DNA of 64,000 nt from G963691835 sp963691835 (GCA_963691835.1 OY829383.1:3596001-3660000); one strand, 5' to 3'. Counted from the stretch's first letter, positions 37,980 through 48,049 are shown. Notes: generated from the letters alone by a model not told the origin. Numbers and translations: made by a program.

Positions 37980-38931
37980 CGCGGACCCTCAATCTCGGAT
38001 CGATCGCGGCGTAGGCAATGTCGACGATCATGTTCACGAGGATGACCACGGCCACCAGGATCACCACCACATCCTTCACAACGATCAGGTCCCGCTGGGC
38101 GATCGCCTGAAACACGAGGCGGCCAAGCCCGGGCAGGAAGAAGACGTTCTCGATGATGATCGTGCCGCTCAAGAGGAAAGAGAACTGAAGCCCCATGATC
38201 GTCAGCGGTCCAATCAGGGCGTTCCGGAGCACATGCCGCCAGAGGACCGCTCCGTTCGGGAGACCCTTGGCCCGGGCGGTCCGTATGTAGTCCTCGCCCA
38301 GCACGTCCAGGGTCGATGAGCGTGTCACCCGGGCGAGGATCGCGGCCTGGGGAAGAGCCAAGGCGATTGCGGGCATCACGAGGGCGCCAAGCGCGGTTCC
38401 AATGCCCGCGTCCCAGCCCGGAAAGCCCCCGGCACCGACCCATCGGAGTTGCACGGCAAAGACCACGACCAGCAGCATGGCGAACCAAAAGTTCGGTACG
38501 GCCACACCGATCTGACCAAACCCCATGACGGCCGTGTCGACAGCGGTTCCCCGGCGGACGGCGGCGGTGAGGCCAAGGGGAATGGCGATGATCGTCGACA
38601 GGAGGATGGCCATGACGGCGAGTGGCAGGGTGACCACAAGCCTTTCCGCGATCAGTGTGCCGACGGGCGTGTCGTAGGTGTAGCTCACCCCCAGATCGCC
38701 GGACAGGAAGCCCGCGATCCAGGTGACGTAACGCTCAAACGCCGGACGGTCGAGGCCAAGCCGTTCCCGCAGTGCCTGAAGCGTGTCTTCCCGGGCGTCG
38801 ACGCCCAGCATCACTTGTGCCGGGTCGCCGGGCAGCAGGTCCATGACCGCAAAAACGACCAGGGAGGCGACGAACAGAGTGCCGGCCAAACCGCTCAGCC
38901 GGCGGACAACGACACTCAGCATGACGGCCAC
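37966..38931 (-). CDS. Peptide/nickel-type ABC transporter permease (DppB-like)
   Basis: The 321-residue permease has six helices and the DppB family pieces LLPGDPAQVMLG, RLGLDRPAFERYVTWI, and the EAA loop YIRTARAKGLPNGAVLWRHVLRN. A start at 38922 (MLSVVVRRL) is also possible. It pairs with the DppC-like gene and follows the substrate-binding protein gene after 77 bases that hold a stable hairpin. Confidence 0.93.
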   Translation of the reverse strand: MAVMLSVVVRRLSGLAGTLFVASLVVFAVMDLLPGDPAQVMLGVDAREDTLQALRERLGLDRPAFERYVTWIAGFLSGDLGVSYTYDTPVGTLIAERLVVTLPLAVMAILLSTIIAIPLGLTAAVRRGTAVDTAVMGFGQIGVAVPNFWFAMLLVVVFAVQLRWVGAGGFPGWDAGIGTALGALVMPAIALALPQAAILARVTRSSTLDVLGEDYIRTARAKGLPNGAVLWRHVLRNALIGPLTIMGLQFSFLLSGTIIIENVFFLPGLGRLVFQAIAQRDLIVVKDVVVILVAVVILVNMIVDIAYAAIDPRLRVRDDGR

Positions 38932-38959
38932 CGGGCGATGGCGGGAAGGGAGAGGGGAA

Positions 38960-38985
38960 GGGACCCCGTCAGATCACAGGGTCCC
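38960..38985 (-). terminator. Hairpin between binding-protein and permease genes
   Basis: GGGACCC (38960-38966) pairs with GGGTCCC (38979-38985), 7 bp with a 12-base loop and flanking G/C. In binding-protein operons such a structure usually lets the binding-protein message accumulate above that of the permeases. No T-run is present. Confidence 0.5.
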
Positions 38986-39008
38986 CCAATCGTCACCGTA
39001 ATGGCCAA

Positions 39009-40487
39009 TCAGTCGGCCCAGTAGGCCGCTGTGACGTCGTTTGCCTGAACCGGGCGGTTTGCCCACACACCGCGAAGTTTGGCGGGCCAGATGCCGTGCT
39101 GCGCCAGCTCGAACAGGAATCCGTTGACCGCATCGTTGGCCAGGATGCGCTGGGCTTTCTGCATCAGAGCTGTGCGCGCGTCCGGGTCGTCCTCGGCCGC
39201 CAGTTCCTTAATGACGGCTTTGTACTCGGCGCTGTCGTAGTTGAAGTAGTACTTGTCTCGGGCGTAGATCTCGATATCCAGCGGCTCCGTGTGGGAGACG
39301 ATGGTCAGGTCGAAGTCATCGCCCCGGAACACCGACTTCAGCCACTGTGCCCATTCCACGGGAATGATCTCGGTCTCGATCCCGACCGCGCGGAGCTGTG
39401 CCGCGATGATCTCGCCACCACGGCGCGCATAGGCCGGCGGCGGGAGGGTCAGACGAAGCTTCAGGTCTTTCACACCGGCCTCCGCCAGAAGTGCTTTGGC
39501 CTTATCCGGGTCATACGGATACATCCCGGTGAGATCGACATAGGCCGGATGGTGCGGGGCGAAGTGGGAGCCGATGGGCGTGCCGTAGCCGTACATCGCA
39601 CCGTCGATGATGGCTTGGCGGTCAATGGCGTGGCTGATGGCGCGGCGAACCCTGACGTCATCCAGGGGCGGGTTGCCGTTATTGATCGACAGAAGGGTCT
39701 CGCCCTCCGTGGTGCCGATGCTGACCTTGAACCGAGGGTCGGCTTCGAATTGGGGGATCAACTCCGTCGCTGGAAAGTTCGCGAACATGTCCACATCACC
39801 CGCCTGTAGGGCAGCAGCCGCTGCGGCGGGATCGGAGATGATCTTGAACGTCACCTGGGACAGCTTGGCGGGCGTGCCCCAGTAGCTGTCGCTCTTTTTG
39901 ATCCGGATCTGGTTGCCTTTGGCCCAACTGTCGAAGACGAAGGGGCCGGTGCCGACCGGGTTCGCTTTGTTGGTTTCGGCACTTTCGGGCGCCACGATCA
40001 CCGCATCGCCCCGGCCCATATCGAACAGAAAGTGTCCGGTCGGCCGTTTCAGGGTCACGACCGCCGTGCTTGCGCCCTGCGCTTCGATCTTCTCGATCGG
40101 CTCGAAGATGCCTTTCTTGGCGTTCACGCTGTCTGGTCCGACCGCGCGCTCCCACGAGAAGACCACGTCCCCGGCATCAAGCGCGGTGCCGTCATGGAAC
40201 TTTGCACCCTGGCGGAGCGAGAAGGTGTAGACGAGGCCGTCGTCGGAGATTGTCCAGCTCTCGGCGAGGCCGGGCGCCACCGTGCCGTCCGCGACGATCC
40301 GCGTCAGTCCCTCGAACACATTCGCGTACACGACCTCGTCGATGGCCGCCGCGGCGCCTGCGGTCGGGTCAAGGTGCGGTGGCTCCAGCCCCATGCCGAT
40401 GGACAGCGTGTCCTTCGCGGCGTGCGCGGTAAGGGGTACGGCGACCACCATCGCGGCGGTCAGAATTGAGGCGACAACACGTGGCAT
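39009..40487 (-). CDS. ABC transporter substrate-binding protein, family 5 (peptide/opine type)
   Basis: The 492-residue periplasmic protein has a signal peptide (residues 1-23, cleavage at TAHA|A) and the SBP_bac_5 fold: VYANVFEGLTRI, YTFSLRQGAKFHDGTALDAGDVVFSWERA with break between domains, and later ISHAIDRQAIIDGAMYG. Ligands of this family are peptides, opines, nickel or sugars. ATG 40487 is chosen because GGGAGGG lies 7-10 bases upstream and it begins the signal peptide; the frame opens further to 40670. It is first gene of the transporter operon. Confidence 0.93.
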   Translation of the reverse strand: MPRVVASILTAAMVVAVPLTAHAAKDTLSIGMGLEPPHLDPTAGAAAAIDEVVYANVFEGLTRIVADGTVAPGLAESWTISDDGLVYTFSLRQGAKFHDGTALDAGDVVFSWERAVGPDSVNAKKGIFEPIEKIEAQGASTAVVTLKRPTGHFLFDMGRGDAVIVAPESAETNKANPVGTGPFVFDSWAKGNQIRIKKSDSYWGTPAKLSQVTFKIISDPAAAAAALQAGDVDMFANFPATELIPQFEADPRFKVSIGTTEGETLLSINNGNPPLDDVRVRRAISHAIDRQAIIDGAMYGYGTPIGSHFAPHHPAYVDLTGMYPYDPDKAKALLAEAGVKDLKLRLTLPPPAYARRGGEIIAAQLRAVGIETEIIPVEWAQWLKSVFRGDDFDLTIVSHTEPLDIEIYARDKYYFNYDSAEYKAVIKELAAEDDPDARTALMQKAQRILANDAVNGFLFELAQHGIWPAKLRGVWANRPVQANDVTAAYWAD

Positions 40488-40711
40488 GACACGGCCCTCC
40501 CGATCCTTTGGCGACCATTCGGTGCGCCTTGAAGCTTCCCTTTCCTCATCTTCGGGAATGCCGACCACCCTGTCCAGGGGGCGCACATGACGGTTCTGTG
40601 TCGATAGCGGGTTGTTGGCTACGTGCTTGGGGACTTTTCCCGCTGACGCAGGCAAGGTATTCCGGTCCATCGATGCCGTTCCCCGGTACGGCGTTTCTGT
40701 AGGATCCGTCG

Positions 40712-41455
40712 TTGTTTCTTGAGTCTCACGAAGTCCTTCCGGCGTTCACCGCCGCCTGTGCGATCCTCGGCCTGACACTTGTGCCGGGGGCTATGGCCGC
40801 CCGGAAGGGGGACACGGTACACACCTCCGTCGGCAGAGTGGCGGCTCTCGCCCTCGCCGGGTGCTTTGTGGGCTCCGGCATGGAAGGCTATTCCGCCGAC
40901 CGGGCCGACCTCATGCTGCTGGGCGCGTTGGGTCTTTATTCGCTGCTGACCGGGTTGCGTGCGCTGTGGCTCAAGCGCTTCGGCGATGCGTTCGCCGGCT
41001 GGTATCGCGCGGGCGCCCTCGACAAAGGGGGGGCTCAATGTGTCCTGGTGATCTCGGCAATGATCGCTGGATGGAGTGTCTGGCTTCATGATCGAGCGGA
41101 TCCCTGGTCGGCGGCCCCGCTGGTCGCGCTGGGTATCGCCGGTATCATGGCGGCATTGAGCGATCTCAGACGCTATCGGGAACGCGATCCGGACCCGCAT
41201 CGCTGGGTGTTCGTCCACCTGAGCCGGATGACGGCGGCGGCGGCGTTCGCAGCGACGCTCCTGGCACTGTTGGCGCACGATGTGGGCAGCCTCAACGCAT
41301 TCGGGCCCGAGGCGCGGCTCTACGCTTGGCTGGTCCCGCTGATCACCGGTGTGGCCGTGGCGGCGGGGTGGTGGTCCCGCTACGCGTCACGACTGCGCGT
41401 GGCGTCCCTTGGCAGCCTTGTGCGTATCCGCCGGGTCGCCCCGAGCGACGACTGA
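40712..41455 (+). CDS. Multi-pass membrane protein, unknown
   Basis: The 247-residue product has about seven hydrophobic helices (HEVLPAFTAACAILGLTLV, VAALALAGCFVGSG, LLLGALGLYSLLTG, CVLVISAMIAGWSVWL and others). A HxSVGRVAALAL region after helix 1 is reminiscent of DUF2306-like membrane proteins, but I cannot assign it firmly. The start is probably TTG 40712, just past TAGGAT. It stands alone, divergent from the binding-protein gene and convergent with the chemoreceptor. Confidence 0.7.
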   Translation: MFLESHEVLPAFTAACAILGLTLVPGAMAARKGDTVHTSVGRVAALALAGCFVGSGMEGYSADRADLMLLGALGLYSLLTGLRALWLKRFGDAFAGWYRAGALDKGGAQCVLVISAMIAGWSVWLHDRADPWSAAPLVALGIAGIMAALSDLRRYRERDPDPHRWVFVHLSRMTAAAAFAATLLALLAHDVGSLNAFGPEARLYAWLVPLITGVAVAAGWWSRYASRLRVASLGSLVRIRRVAPSDD

Positions 41456-41481
41456 GCCGCCACCGGGCCAGACGCGCCGGA

Positions 41482-43283
41482 CTACCTCCGGCGACGGTCG
41501 TTGTCGACTGGAACCTCTTTTTTACGCCGGTTCACTTCCGGTGTGGAGGTTCTGACGATTTCGACAAGATTGCCCTGAAGCTGGGAGATTCGGCCGGACA
41601 GCGCCGACGACACGCCCGTGACCTGATTTGCGAGGCCACCGACCTCCGACGCACGACCGGAGACGTCCTGAATGCGGGCTGCCACTTCGCGCGACACTTC
41701 GGCGGCCTGACCGACATTCATGCTGATCTCCTGGGTCGCGGACCGCTGTTGTTCGATCGCGTCGGAGATCGTGCCGGTGCTGTCGCTAATCCGCTCGATG
41801 GTGTCGGTGATGTTGCTGATCGCGCCAACGGCTTTGTCGGTGACCGCCTGCATCTGATTGACTTGCTGCGTGATGTCCGTTGCGGATTGCTGGGTCTGCG
41901 TTGCCAGATTCTTGACCTCAGCCGCCACGACCGCGAAGCCCTTGCCGGCATCGCCCGCTCTTGCAGCCTCGATGGTCGCGTTCAAAGCAAGCAGATTGGT
42001 CTGCTCTGCGACGTCGCTGATCAGCTCGATGACCTCGCCCACCTTCCGCGCGGACTCGGCAAGACCGCCAACGATGTTCCGCGCGTCCTGGGCCGTTTCG
42101 ACGGCCGCCCGCGCGACCTCGTAGGATTGTGTGACCTTATTGGCCACCTCGGAGATTGAGGCCGAGAGTTCCTCGGCGCCTGCGGACACGGCCTCCGTGT
42201 TTGTAAGCGCTTCCTCCGCGGCCGCGGCGATGGCGCTGGAATCCTCCTGAACCTTATCGACAGACTGAAGCATCTCGTTCGCGGCACCATCCAGCATACT
42301 GGATTCCTGTACGATCTCGGTCACTGCCGAGCGTGTTTCGGCCTCGACCTGTTCTGCCATGGCATTCAGCGTTCTGATCTTCTCCGTGTTGGCCCGTTCT
42401 TCTTGGGCGTGTTGTTCCGCGACCAAACGCTCATTCTCTTCGATGTTGTTTTTGAAGATCTCTAGGGCACGGGCCATGTCGCCGACTTCGTCTTTACCGG
42501 TGGTATGGGGAATGCCAACGTCTGTCTGTCCCTTTGCGATGACGTTCATCGCCCCGGAGATATCCGCGATCCGTCGGCTGAGCGCTCCGCCGATGTAGAG
42601 GCCGAGAATGATCTGAATTGCGATACCGATGACGGACGTCACAAGCAGGGCGTAGATCGCCTCTTCCTCGTGTTGCTCGGCACGAACGGCGGAGTTTTCG
42701 GTGAACTGCTCGATCTCCCGGGTGACCTCCTCGAGGCCTTTGATCAGCTCATCCTCTTCGGCTTGAATTCGGGACAGCTTCTCGGACAGGGAGCTGAAGT
42801 CCTCGGCTTTGAGAGATTCAAAAAGGTCCAAAGCCTCCTGTTTGTAGACGGCTCCCAGTCTTCCAAATTCTTGGAGACGCACTATGATCGAAATTCTTCT
42901 TTAACGGCCTCATCAAAGTCTCCGTCGAGGACGGTCTGGGTCAGAGCCTCAGCTTGACCGATCTCTGATGCGACCACCTCGCCGTATTCGACGAACTTCG
43001 CCTCGTTGCTCTCGAATGAAACCAAGAACGATCCAGGGTCCGTCACCGTCTTGGAGAGGGCGATATCCCGAACTGCCCGTTCGAAGGCCAGGGCTTGTTC
43101 GAGCTGATGCTCGGTAATCCGGGCAAGCAGGCCCACCATCACGATGTCCTTTTCGGCAATCTCCTTAAGCTCGGTTCGGAGCTTGGTCAGATTGTTCATC
43201 GTGATGGCGACGAGGATCGCGACTAGGGCGACATTGGCGAACACGATGCCAAGAACGCGAAAACGAATGGTGATGTTGTTCAT
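41482..43283 (-). pseudogene. Methyl-accepting chemotaxis protein, frameshifted
   Basis: Two overlapping minus-strand frames add up to one chemoreceptor. Piece 1 (43283-42882, 133 residues, AGGAG before the ATG) holds helix TM1 (about 8-29) and the first half of a periplasmic four-helix-bundle sensor, then ends at TAG 42884-42882. Piece 2 (GTG 42882 to 41482, 466 residues) starts in mid-bundle, then has TM2 (about residues 76-99), a HAMP domain, and a full signalling hairpin with the tip ISDVAEQTNLLALNATIEAARAGD in two halves. In the piece-2 frame a stop lies just upstream at 42903-42901, so a one-base loss (or two-base gain) within 42882-42903 explains the break. If real, the sensor domain is split and the receptor probably does not work. 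Confidence 0.8.
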
Positions 43284-43560
43284 GAGAACTCCTGAAACGC
43301 GCCCGAATGCCACGAAAATGCAACGTTTGCCCTGAAGCCCTATCGGAAGGTAGTTGCGTCACCTTCAGCTTTTCCGAGGATCAGTAGATTTAGCTAACAA
43401 ATCATTAACACTATCAATTATGGGTGGTTTGCGATGATGTGGACGAGTATGATGGTATGAGATGAATTTTCTAATTAGTCATTGTAAAGGTTGACCCGGT
43501 TCTGGCGGGCGGCAAGCCGTCCCACCAAAGGGCGCATGCTATAATACTCGCATGAGACGA

Positions 43561-43977
43561 TCAGTCGGTCTCTGCCATTTCCATCAGGACATCCCATTGA
43601 TCGTTGGTGATCGGTACCACCGACAGTCGTGACTGCCGGACAAGCGCCAACTCGGCCAGTCGAGGTTCAGCCTTGATCTCAGCGAGGGTCACCGGACGGC
43701 TCAAGGGTTTGACAGCTTTCACCGTTACCATGCCGAAGCGGCCGCTCTCATCCGTCGGATCCGGGTGGTAGGTCTCAATGACCTCGACGATACCGACGAT
43801 CTGCTTCTCGTTGACGGAGTGATAGAACAGGCCGATGTCACCGATCTCCATCGCCTTCATATTGTTCGAGGCTTGGTAATTCCGGACCCCGTCCCACCCT
43901 TCGCCGACATCACCTTTTGCCACCTGATCATCCCAGGACCATGTGTTCGGTTCGGATTTGAACAGCCAGAAGGCCAT
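43561..43977 (-). CDS. EVE domain-containing protein
   Basis: The 138-residue product is a single EVE (PUA-like) domain: FWLFKSEPNTWSWDDQV at the start, WDGVRNYQASNNMK, GDIGLFYHS, and the WDVLMEMAE end. Such proteins bind modified bases in RNA or DNA. Their exact role in alphaproteobacteria is unknown. It is 48 bases downstream of tsaD on the same strand. A 277-base AT-rich gap separates it from the chemoreceptor remnant. Confidence 0.92.
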   Translation of the reverse strand: MAFWLFKSEPNTWSWDDQVAKGDVGEGWDGVRNYQASNNMKAMEIGDIGLFYHSVNEKQIVGIVEVIETYHPDPTDESGRFGMVTVKAVKPLSRPVTLAEIKAEPRLAELALVRQSRLSVVPITNDQWDVLMEMAETD

Positions 43978-44025
43978 GGCAGCATTCCTTTTTCGAGTGA
44001 AGTCGGCGGACCGGTATATAGCGGC

Positions 44026-45075
44026 TTACACGCCGGGGTCGAGCGGCCAGCGTGGGCGTGGTGCGAAACCCAAAGTGTCCAGCCGCTCCTGTTTGACGCT
44101 CTCAAGATGCTCCAGCCCGGCCCAGGCAATCATCGCACCATTGTCGGTACAGAGCGCGAGGGGTGGCGCGTGAAACGTCATTCCGTTGTGCGCGGCAAGC
44201 TCGGACAGTGCTGCGCGAATGGTTTGGTTGGCAGCAACGCCACCGGCAACGACGAACGGCCGGTTGGCCGCACGGTCGGCCGAGAAAACCTCCATCGCAT
44301 GGGCGCTCCGGTCCACAAGGCTTCGGGTCACGGCGTTCTGAAAGGCGGCCGCAAGGTCGGCTCGGGCTTGCTCGTCCAGAGTGCCTTCCACTTCAAGGCG
44401 CCTGCGGACGGCCGTCTTGAGGCCCGAGAAGGAGAAATCGCATCCAGGCTTGCCGAGCATCGGGCTCGGCAGCGCGAACCGGGCCGGATCTCCATTCATC
44501 GCAGCCCGTTCGAGCGCGGGGCCCCCGGGGAATCCGAGATCCAAGAGCTTGGCGGTCTTGTCGAAGGCTTCACCGACCGCATCGTCCATTGTGGTGCCGA
44601 GCCGTCTGTAGGTTCCCACACCGTCTACGGCCAGAAGTTGGCAGTGCCCGCCTGAAACAAGAAGAAGAAGGTAGGGAAAGTCGACGCCGTGCGTCAGACG
44701 GGCGGTCAAGGCGTGCCCTTCTAGATGGTTCACCGGAATGAACGGAACGCCGGACGCGAGCGCCAGGGCTTTGGCAGTCATGACGCCGACCATCACCCCC
44801 CCGATGAGGCCTGGGCCACCCGTTGCGGCGATACCGGAAAGCTCTGACAATTCCACCCCGGCATCATCCAGGGCAGCCCGGGTTATGCCGCCGATTCGCT
44901 CCAGATGGGCACGAGCCGCGATCTCCGGAACGACACCGCCGAATGCTTTGTGTTCCTCGATCTGGGAAAAGACGACGTTTGACAGGATCCGGCGGCCCGC
45001 CGTCACCACGGCGGCGGCCGTTTCGTCGCAACTCGTCTCGATCCCGAGCATGATCGTTTCAGAAGGGATGGTCAT
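44026..45075 (-). CDS. tsaD: tRNA N6-adenosine threonylcarbamoyltransferase TsaD
   Basis: The 349-residue enzyme transfers threonylcarbamoyl to A37 of ANN-decoding tRNAs with TsaB/TsaE. It has the family N-terminus LGIETSCDETAAAVV, the metal ligands H117 and H121 in NHLEGHALTA, the LVSGGHCQL and GEAFDKTAKLL segments, and VAGGVAANQTIR. It is divergent from hemC across about 96 bases, a common alphaproteobacterial arrangement. The gpsA gene often found next to it is absent here; an EVE gene follows. Confidence 0.97.
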   Translation of the reverse strand: MTIPSETIMLGIETSCDETAAAVVTAGRRILSNVVFSQIEEHKAFGGVVPEIAARAHLERIGGITRAALDDAGVELSELSGIAATGGPGLIGGVMVGVMTAKALALASGVPFIPVNHLEGHALTARLTHGVDFPYLLLLVSGGHCQLLAVDGVGTYRRLGTTMDDAVGEAFDKTAKLLDLGFPGGPALERAAMNGDPARFALPSPMLGKPGCDFSFSGLKTAVRRRLEVEGTLDEQARADLAAAFQNAVTRSLVDRSAHAMEVFSADRAANRPFVVAGGVAANQTIRAALSELAAHNGMTFHAPPLALCTDNGAMIAWAGLEHLESVKQERLDTLGFAPRPRWPLDPGV

Positions 45076-45171
45076 CGGGTCTTCCGTCTTTGCGTCAGCG
45101 GGTTATACGCTATTCCCTGCGTTGCGCGAGCATCGTGCCGCATGAACGCAAACGGGGGATGGGGGCCGCCG

Positions 45172-46104
45172 ATGGACCAACCACAAGCGAAGCTCCGGAT
45201 CGGAACGCGAGGCTCAGCGCTCGCCTTGGCGCAAGCGCGCGAGACACGGGAACGGCTTCGGGCCGCGGTGCCCGCGTTGGCCGATGAAGGTGCGATCGAG
45301 ATCGTGGTGATCAAGTCGACCGGTGACATGGTGCGCGACCGGGCGCTCTCGGAGATCGGGGGGAAGGGCCTATTCGTCAAAGAGCTTGAGACCGCGTTGG
45401 ATGAGCGCCGGATCGACATTGCAGTCCATTCGCTCAAAGACGTGGAGACCCGCTTGGCGGAGGGAACACGCCTCGCAGCGGTCTTGCCTCGGGAGGACCC
45501 GCGCGACGTCCTGGTCGCAACTGCCGGAACCTCGCTCGCTTCCTTGCCGGACAAGGCGGTAATGGGCACCGCGTCAGTCCGCCGCCGGGCGATTGTTCTC
45601 AACCGCAGACCGGACCTCAACTGCGTGCTCTTCCGAGGCAACGTTGATACGCGGTTGGCTAAACTGGCGGCGGGCGAGGCGGATGCCACGCTGTTGGCAG
45701 CAAGCGGCCTCAACCGTCTTGGCATGATCGATCGTGCAACGGCGATCCTTGATCCCGAAGAGATGCCGCCCGCGGTCGCCCAAGGTGCGATCGGCATCCA
45801 GGCTCGTGAAGAGGACGATCTTCTCGCATGGTGTGCCGCCATCGATCATCCAGAAAGCCATCGCCGGGTTGTTGCGGAACGGGCGATGCTCGATGTCCTC
45901 GACGGGTCTTGTCAGACGCCGATCTCGGGCCTTGCGCACATCTCTGACGACGGGGCGATCCAACTCAGGGGCCATGTCTGGACGCTGGACGGCGACCAGA
46001 GCTGGCAAGCCGACGCGGATGCCGCCAAAGGCGACGAAACCGCGCTTGGGGAAGAAGTGGGCCGCCGGCTGCGGGATGCGGCGGGCGATCGACTTCCGAG
46101 GTAG
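45172..46104 (+). CDS. hemC: Porphobilinogen deaminase (hydroxymethylbilane synthase)
   Basis: The 310-residue enzyme joins four porphobilinogens into hydroxymethylbilane in heme synthesis. The catalytic D90 is in AVHSLKD, the dipyrromethane-cofactor cysteine C247 in LDGSCQTPI, and the Arg-rich IGTRGSALALAQA start and TASVRRRA segment are present. I choose ATG 45172 (MDQPQAK) with GGGGG upstream; ATG 45142 would add 10 residues. It starts the hemC-hemD-mitofilin-hemY run. Confidence 0.96.
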   Translation: MDQPQAKLRIGTRGSALALAQARETRERLRAAVPALADEGAIEIVVIKSTGDMVRDRALSEIGGKGLFVKELETALDERRIDIAVHSLKDVETRLAEGTRLAAVLPREDPRDVLVATAGTSLASLPDKAVMGTASVRRRAIVLNRRPDLNCVLFRGNVDTRLAKLAAGEADATLLAASGLNRLGMIDRATAILDPEEMPPAVAQGAIGIQAREEDDLLAWCAAIDHPESHRRVVAERAMLDVLDGSCQTPISGLAHISDDGAIQLRGHVWTLDGDQSWQADADAAKGDETALGEEVGRRLRDAAGDRLPR

Positions 46105-46113
46105 CGGGGCCGC

Positions 46114-46854
46114 ATGCGGGTGCTCGTGACCCGGGCGAGGGCGGATGCGGAGGAGACGGCGCGGCTCCTGTCCGACCGTGGGGTTGAGACGGAACTTGAG
46201 CCGCTGTTGACGATCAATTGGCTGTCGCCGGAACCGCCGGTTCCAGAGGCGCCGATCGCCTACGCGGTCACCAGCCGCAATGGAGCCGAAGCCCTCGGCC
46301 GACGCATGCAAGGCCACGCCATCCATTGCCCGGTGTTTGCGGTTGGCGACAGGACCGCCGAGATCCTTCGTGCTCAAGATATCCCGGATGTCCGAAGTGC
46401 TGAGGGAGACGTAAACGACCTCGCGGCGATGATCTGCGCGGACATGGCGGGGCAAGCGCAAAACATGGATGGGCCGGTTGTCCACATCGGCGGCGAAGAA
46501 ACGGCGGGAGATCTCACGGGCACCTTGGAACGCATGGGGCTTTCGGCTTGTCGTGTCGTCGCCTATCGCGTTGAAACGCCGAAGACGCTGTCGTCGGAGA
46601 CCGTGGCTGCCATCCGTACCGGCAGGATTGACGGGGTCATCCATTTTTCTCCCCGGTCGGCGGAGACGTTTGTTAGGCTCGCGGCGAAGGCGGCATTGGG
46701 CGCAGCTTTGGCGGGCCTGGACGCGTTCTGCATGAGCGAAGCAGTCCGCAAAAAGGCGGAATCCGGCGGCTGGCGCCAATGTTTCGTCGCCACCCGGCCC
46801 ACATTGGAGGCCATGATTGATCTGGTCGTCAGCGGTGGGCGCGAACAAGCATAG
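46114..46854 (+). CDS. hemD: Uroporphyrinogen-III synthase
   Basis: The 246-residue protein follows hemC by 9 bases. It shows the weakly conserved HemD pattern: MRVLVTRARADAEETARLL at the start, YAVTSRNGAEALGRR, AVGDRTAEILRAQ, VHIGGEETAGDLT and an IHFSPRSAETFVRL region. The enzyme closes hydroxymethylbilane with D-ring inversion. Position between hemC and the mitofilin-like gene strongly supports the call. Confidence 0.9.
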   Translation: MRVLVTRARADAEETARLLSDRGVETELEPLLTINWLSPEPPVPEAPIAYAVTSRNGAEALGRRMQGHAIHCPVFAVGDRTAEILRAQDIPDVRSAEGDVNDLAAMICADMAGQAQNMDGPVVHIGGEETAGDLTGTLERMGLSACRVVAYRVETPKTLSSETVAAIRTGRIDGVIHFSPRSAETFVRLAAKAALGAALAGLDAFCMSEAVRKKAESGGWRQCFVATRPTLEAMIDLVVSGGREQA

Positions 46855-46884
46855 TTACGGCGCGAACGGTGTGGAGAGTTGAGC

Positions 46885-48045
46885 ATGGTCGGACGGCGTG
46901 GCGGCTCAGGACGGGGTCAGGACAGTTGGTCCCCTGCCGATGATCTGTTCGATGGGGACGGACGCTACGACTACGACGGCCGGTCCGGGCATGGTTTCTT
47001 CGCGCGGCTGTTCGGTGGCCTGCTGAAGCTTGTTCTGGTCGCAGTTCTGTTCGTTGCCGGCTACATCACGGCACCCGCGTGGATGCCGCTGGTGGAACGC
47101 CATGCGGCACCGTTGATCAATCCCATAATCGAGACAACAGCGGATCCGGGCGCCGCTTCGACTCCTGGCACATCGGAAGAGAAGGTTGCGCCGCTTCCGG
47201 CTGGGACATCGGCCGGATCCTCGAACCTCGGGAGTGACGGCGCCAAGATGTCATCCCGGATCGCCGCGTTGGAGCAATCGATCTCGTCGTTGATCGAGAA
47301 CACGCCGGATATAGAGGCGATAGCGGCTCTGACCCGCCGGGTAGAGGCAATCGAAAAAGCCTTGGACGCTGCGGAAGTGGATACGGCATCTGCGGCATCT
47401 CAAGGGACGCCGGTCGCGGCACCGGATTCAGATACAGGGTCTGAGGCGCTGTCTGCCATGGACGCGCGGCTCTCGGCCATTGAGACGCGGCTGTCTCAGT
47501 CCGGATCGAGTGTGGGCGCCGGATCGTTGAGGCTGATTGCGGTGGGGCAACTGACAAGTGCTGCCGATGGAGAACGGCCTTTCTCCGCCGAAGTCTCGGC
47601 CCTCAAGTCGATACTGGGGGAAGACAAGGACGCTCTCGGGATATTGGAGCGGTTGTCCGGACCTGCGTCCGCCGGCGCACCGACACTCGACACCCTGCGG
47701 CGGCGATTGCCCGATGTTGCGGCAGAGGCCTTGGTCGCGGACGCGCGTCCCGATGCTGAGGCTGGGCTTCTCGACCGTGCCGTCGCGCGGATGCAGAGTG
47801 TGGTCACGGTTCGGCGCATCGATCCTGACGGCTCTGGCTCTCTCGACGACCTTCTCGCCACCGCGACGCAAGCGATGGATCTCGACAATCTCGGCGATGC
47901 TGTCGATGCCCTCTCAGCGATCGACGGAAAGGCAGCGGGCAAGGTATCCGGCTGGCTGGCGGGCGCACAGCGCCGGATCACGATCGACGAGGCTGTGGGC
48001 GAACTCAGGGCTATGGCGCTCGCCCGGCCAAACGGGACGGAGTAG
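46885..48045 (+). CDS. Mitofilin-family (COG4223) inner-membrane protein
   Basis: The 386-residue product has a Gly/Asp-rich cytoplasmic head, one membrane helix (about residues 42-61, LLKLVLVAVLFVAGYITAP), a Ser/Ala/Pro linker, a coiled coil (about 105-165), and a helical C-terminal domain resembling the end of mitofilin/Mic60 (LARTRPDAEAGLL-like, AVDALSAIDGKAAGKVSGWLAGA). Alphaproteobacterial Mic60 homologues in heme operons shape intracytoplasmic membranes in some species. ATG 46885 follows GGAG by 8 bases. hemY starts 4 bases after the stop. Confidence 0.85.
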   Translation: MVGRRGGSGRGQDSWSPADDLFDGDGRYDYDGRSGHGFFARLFGGLLKLVLVAVLFVAGYITAPAWMPLVERHAAPLINPIIETTADPGAASTPGTSEEKVAPLPAGTSAGSSNLGSDGAKMSSRIAALEQSISSLIENTPDIEAIAALTRRVEAIEKALDAAEVDTASAASQGTPVAAPDSDTGSEALSAMDARLSAIETRLSQSGSSVGAGSLRLIAVGQLTSAADGERPFSAEVSALKSILGEDKDALGILERLSGPASAGAPTLDTLRRRLPDVAAEALVADARPDAEAGLLDRAVARMQSVVTVRRIDPDGSGSLDDLLATATQAMDLDNLGDAVDALSAIDGKAAGKVSGWLAGAQRRITIDEAVGELRAMALARPNGTE

Positions 48046-48049
48046 GGCG

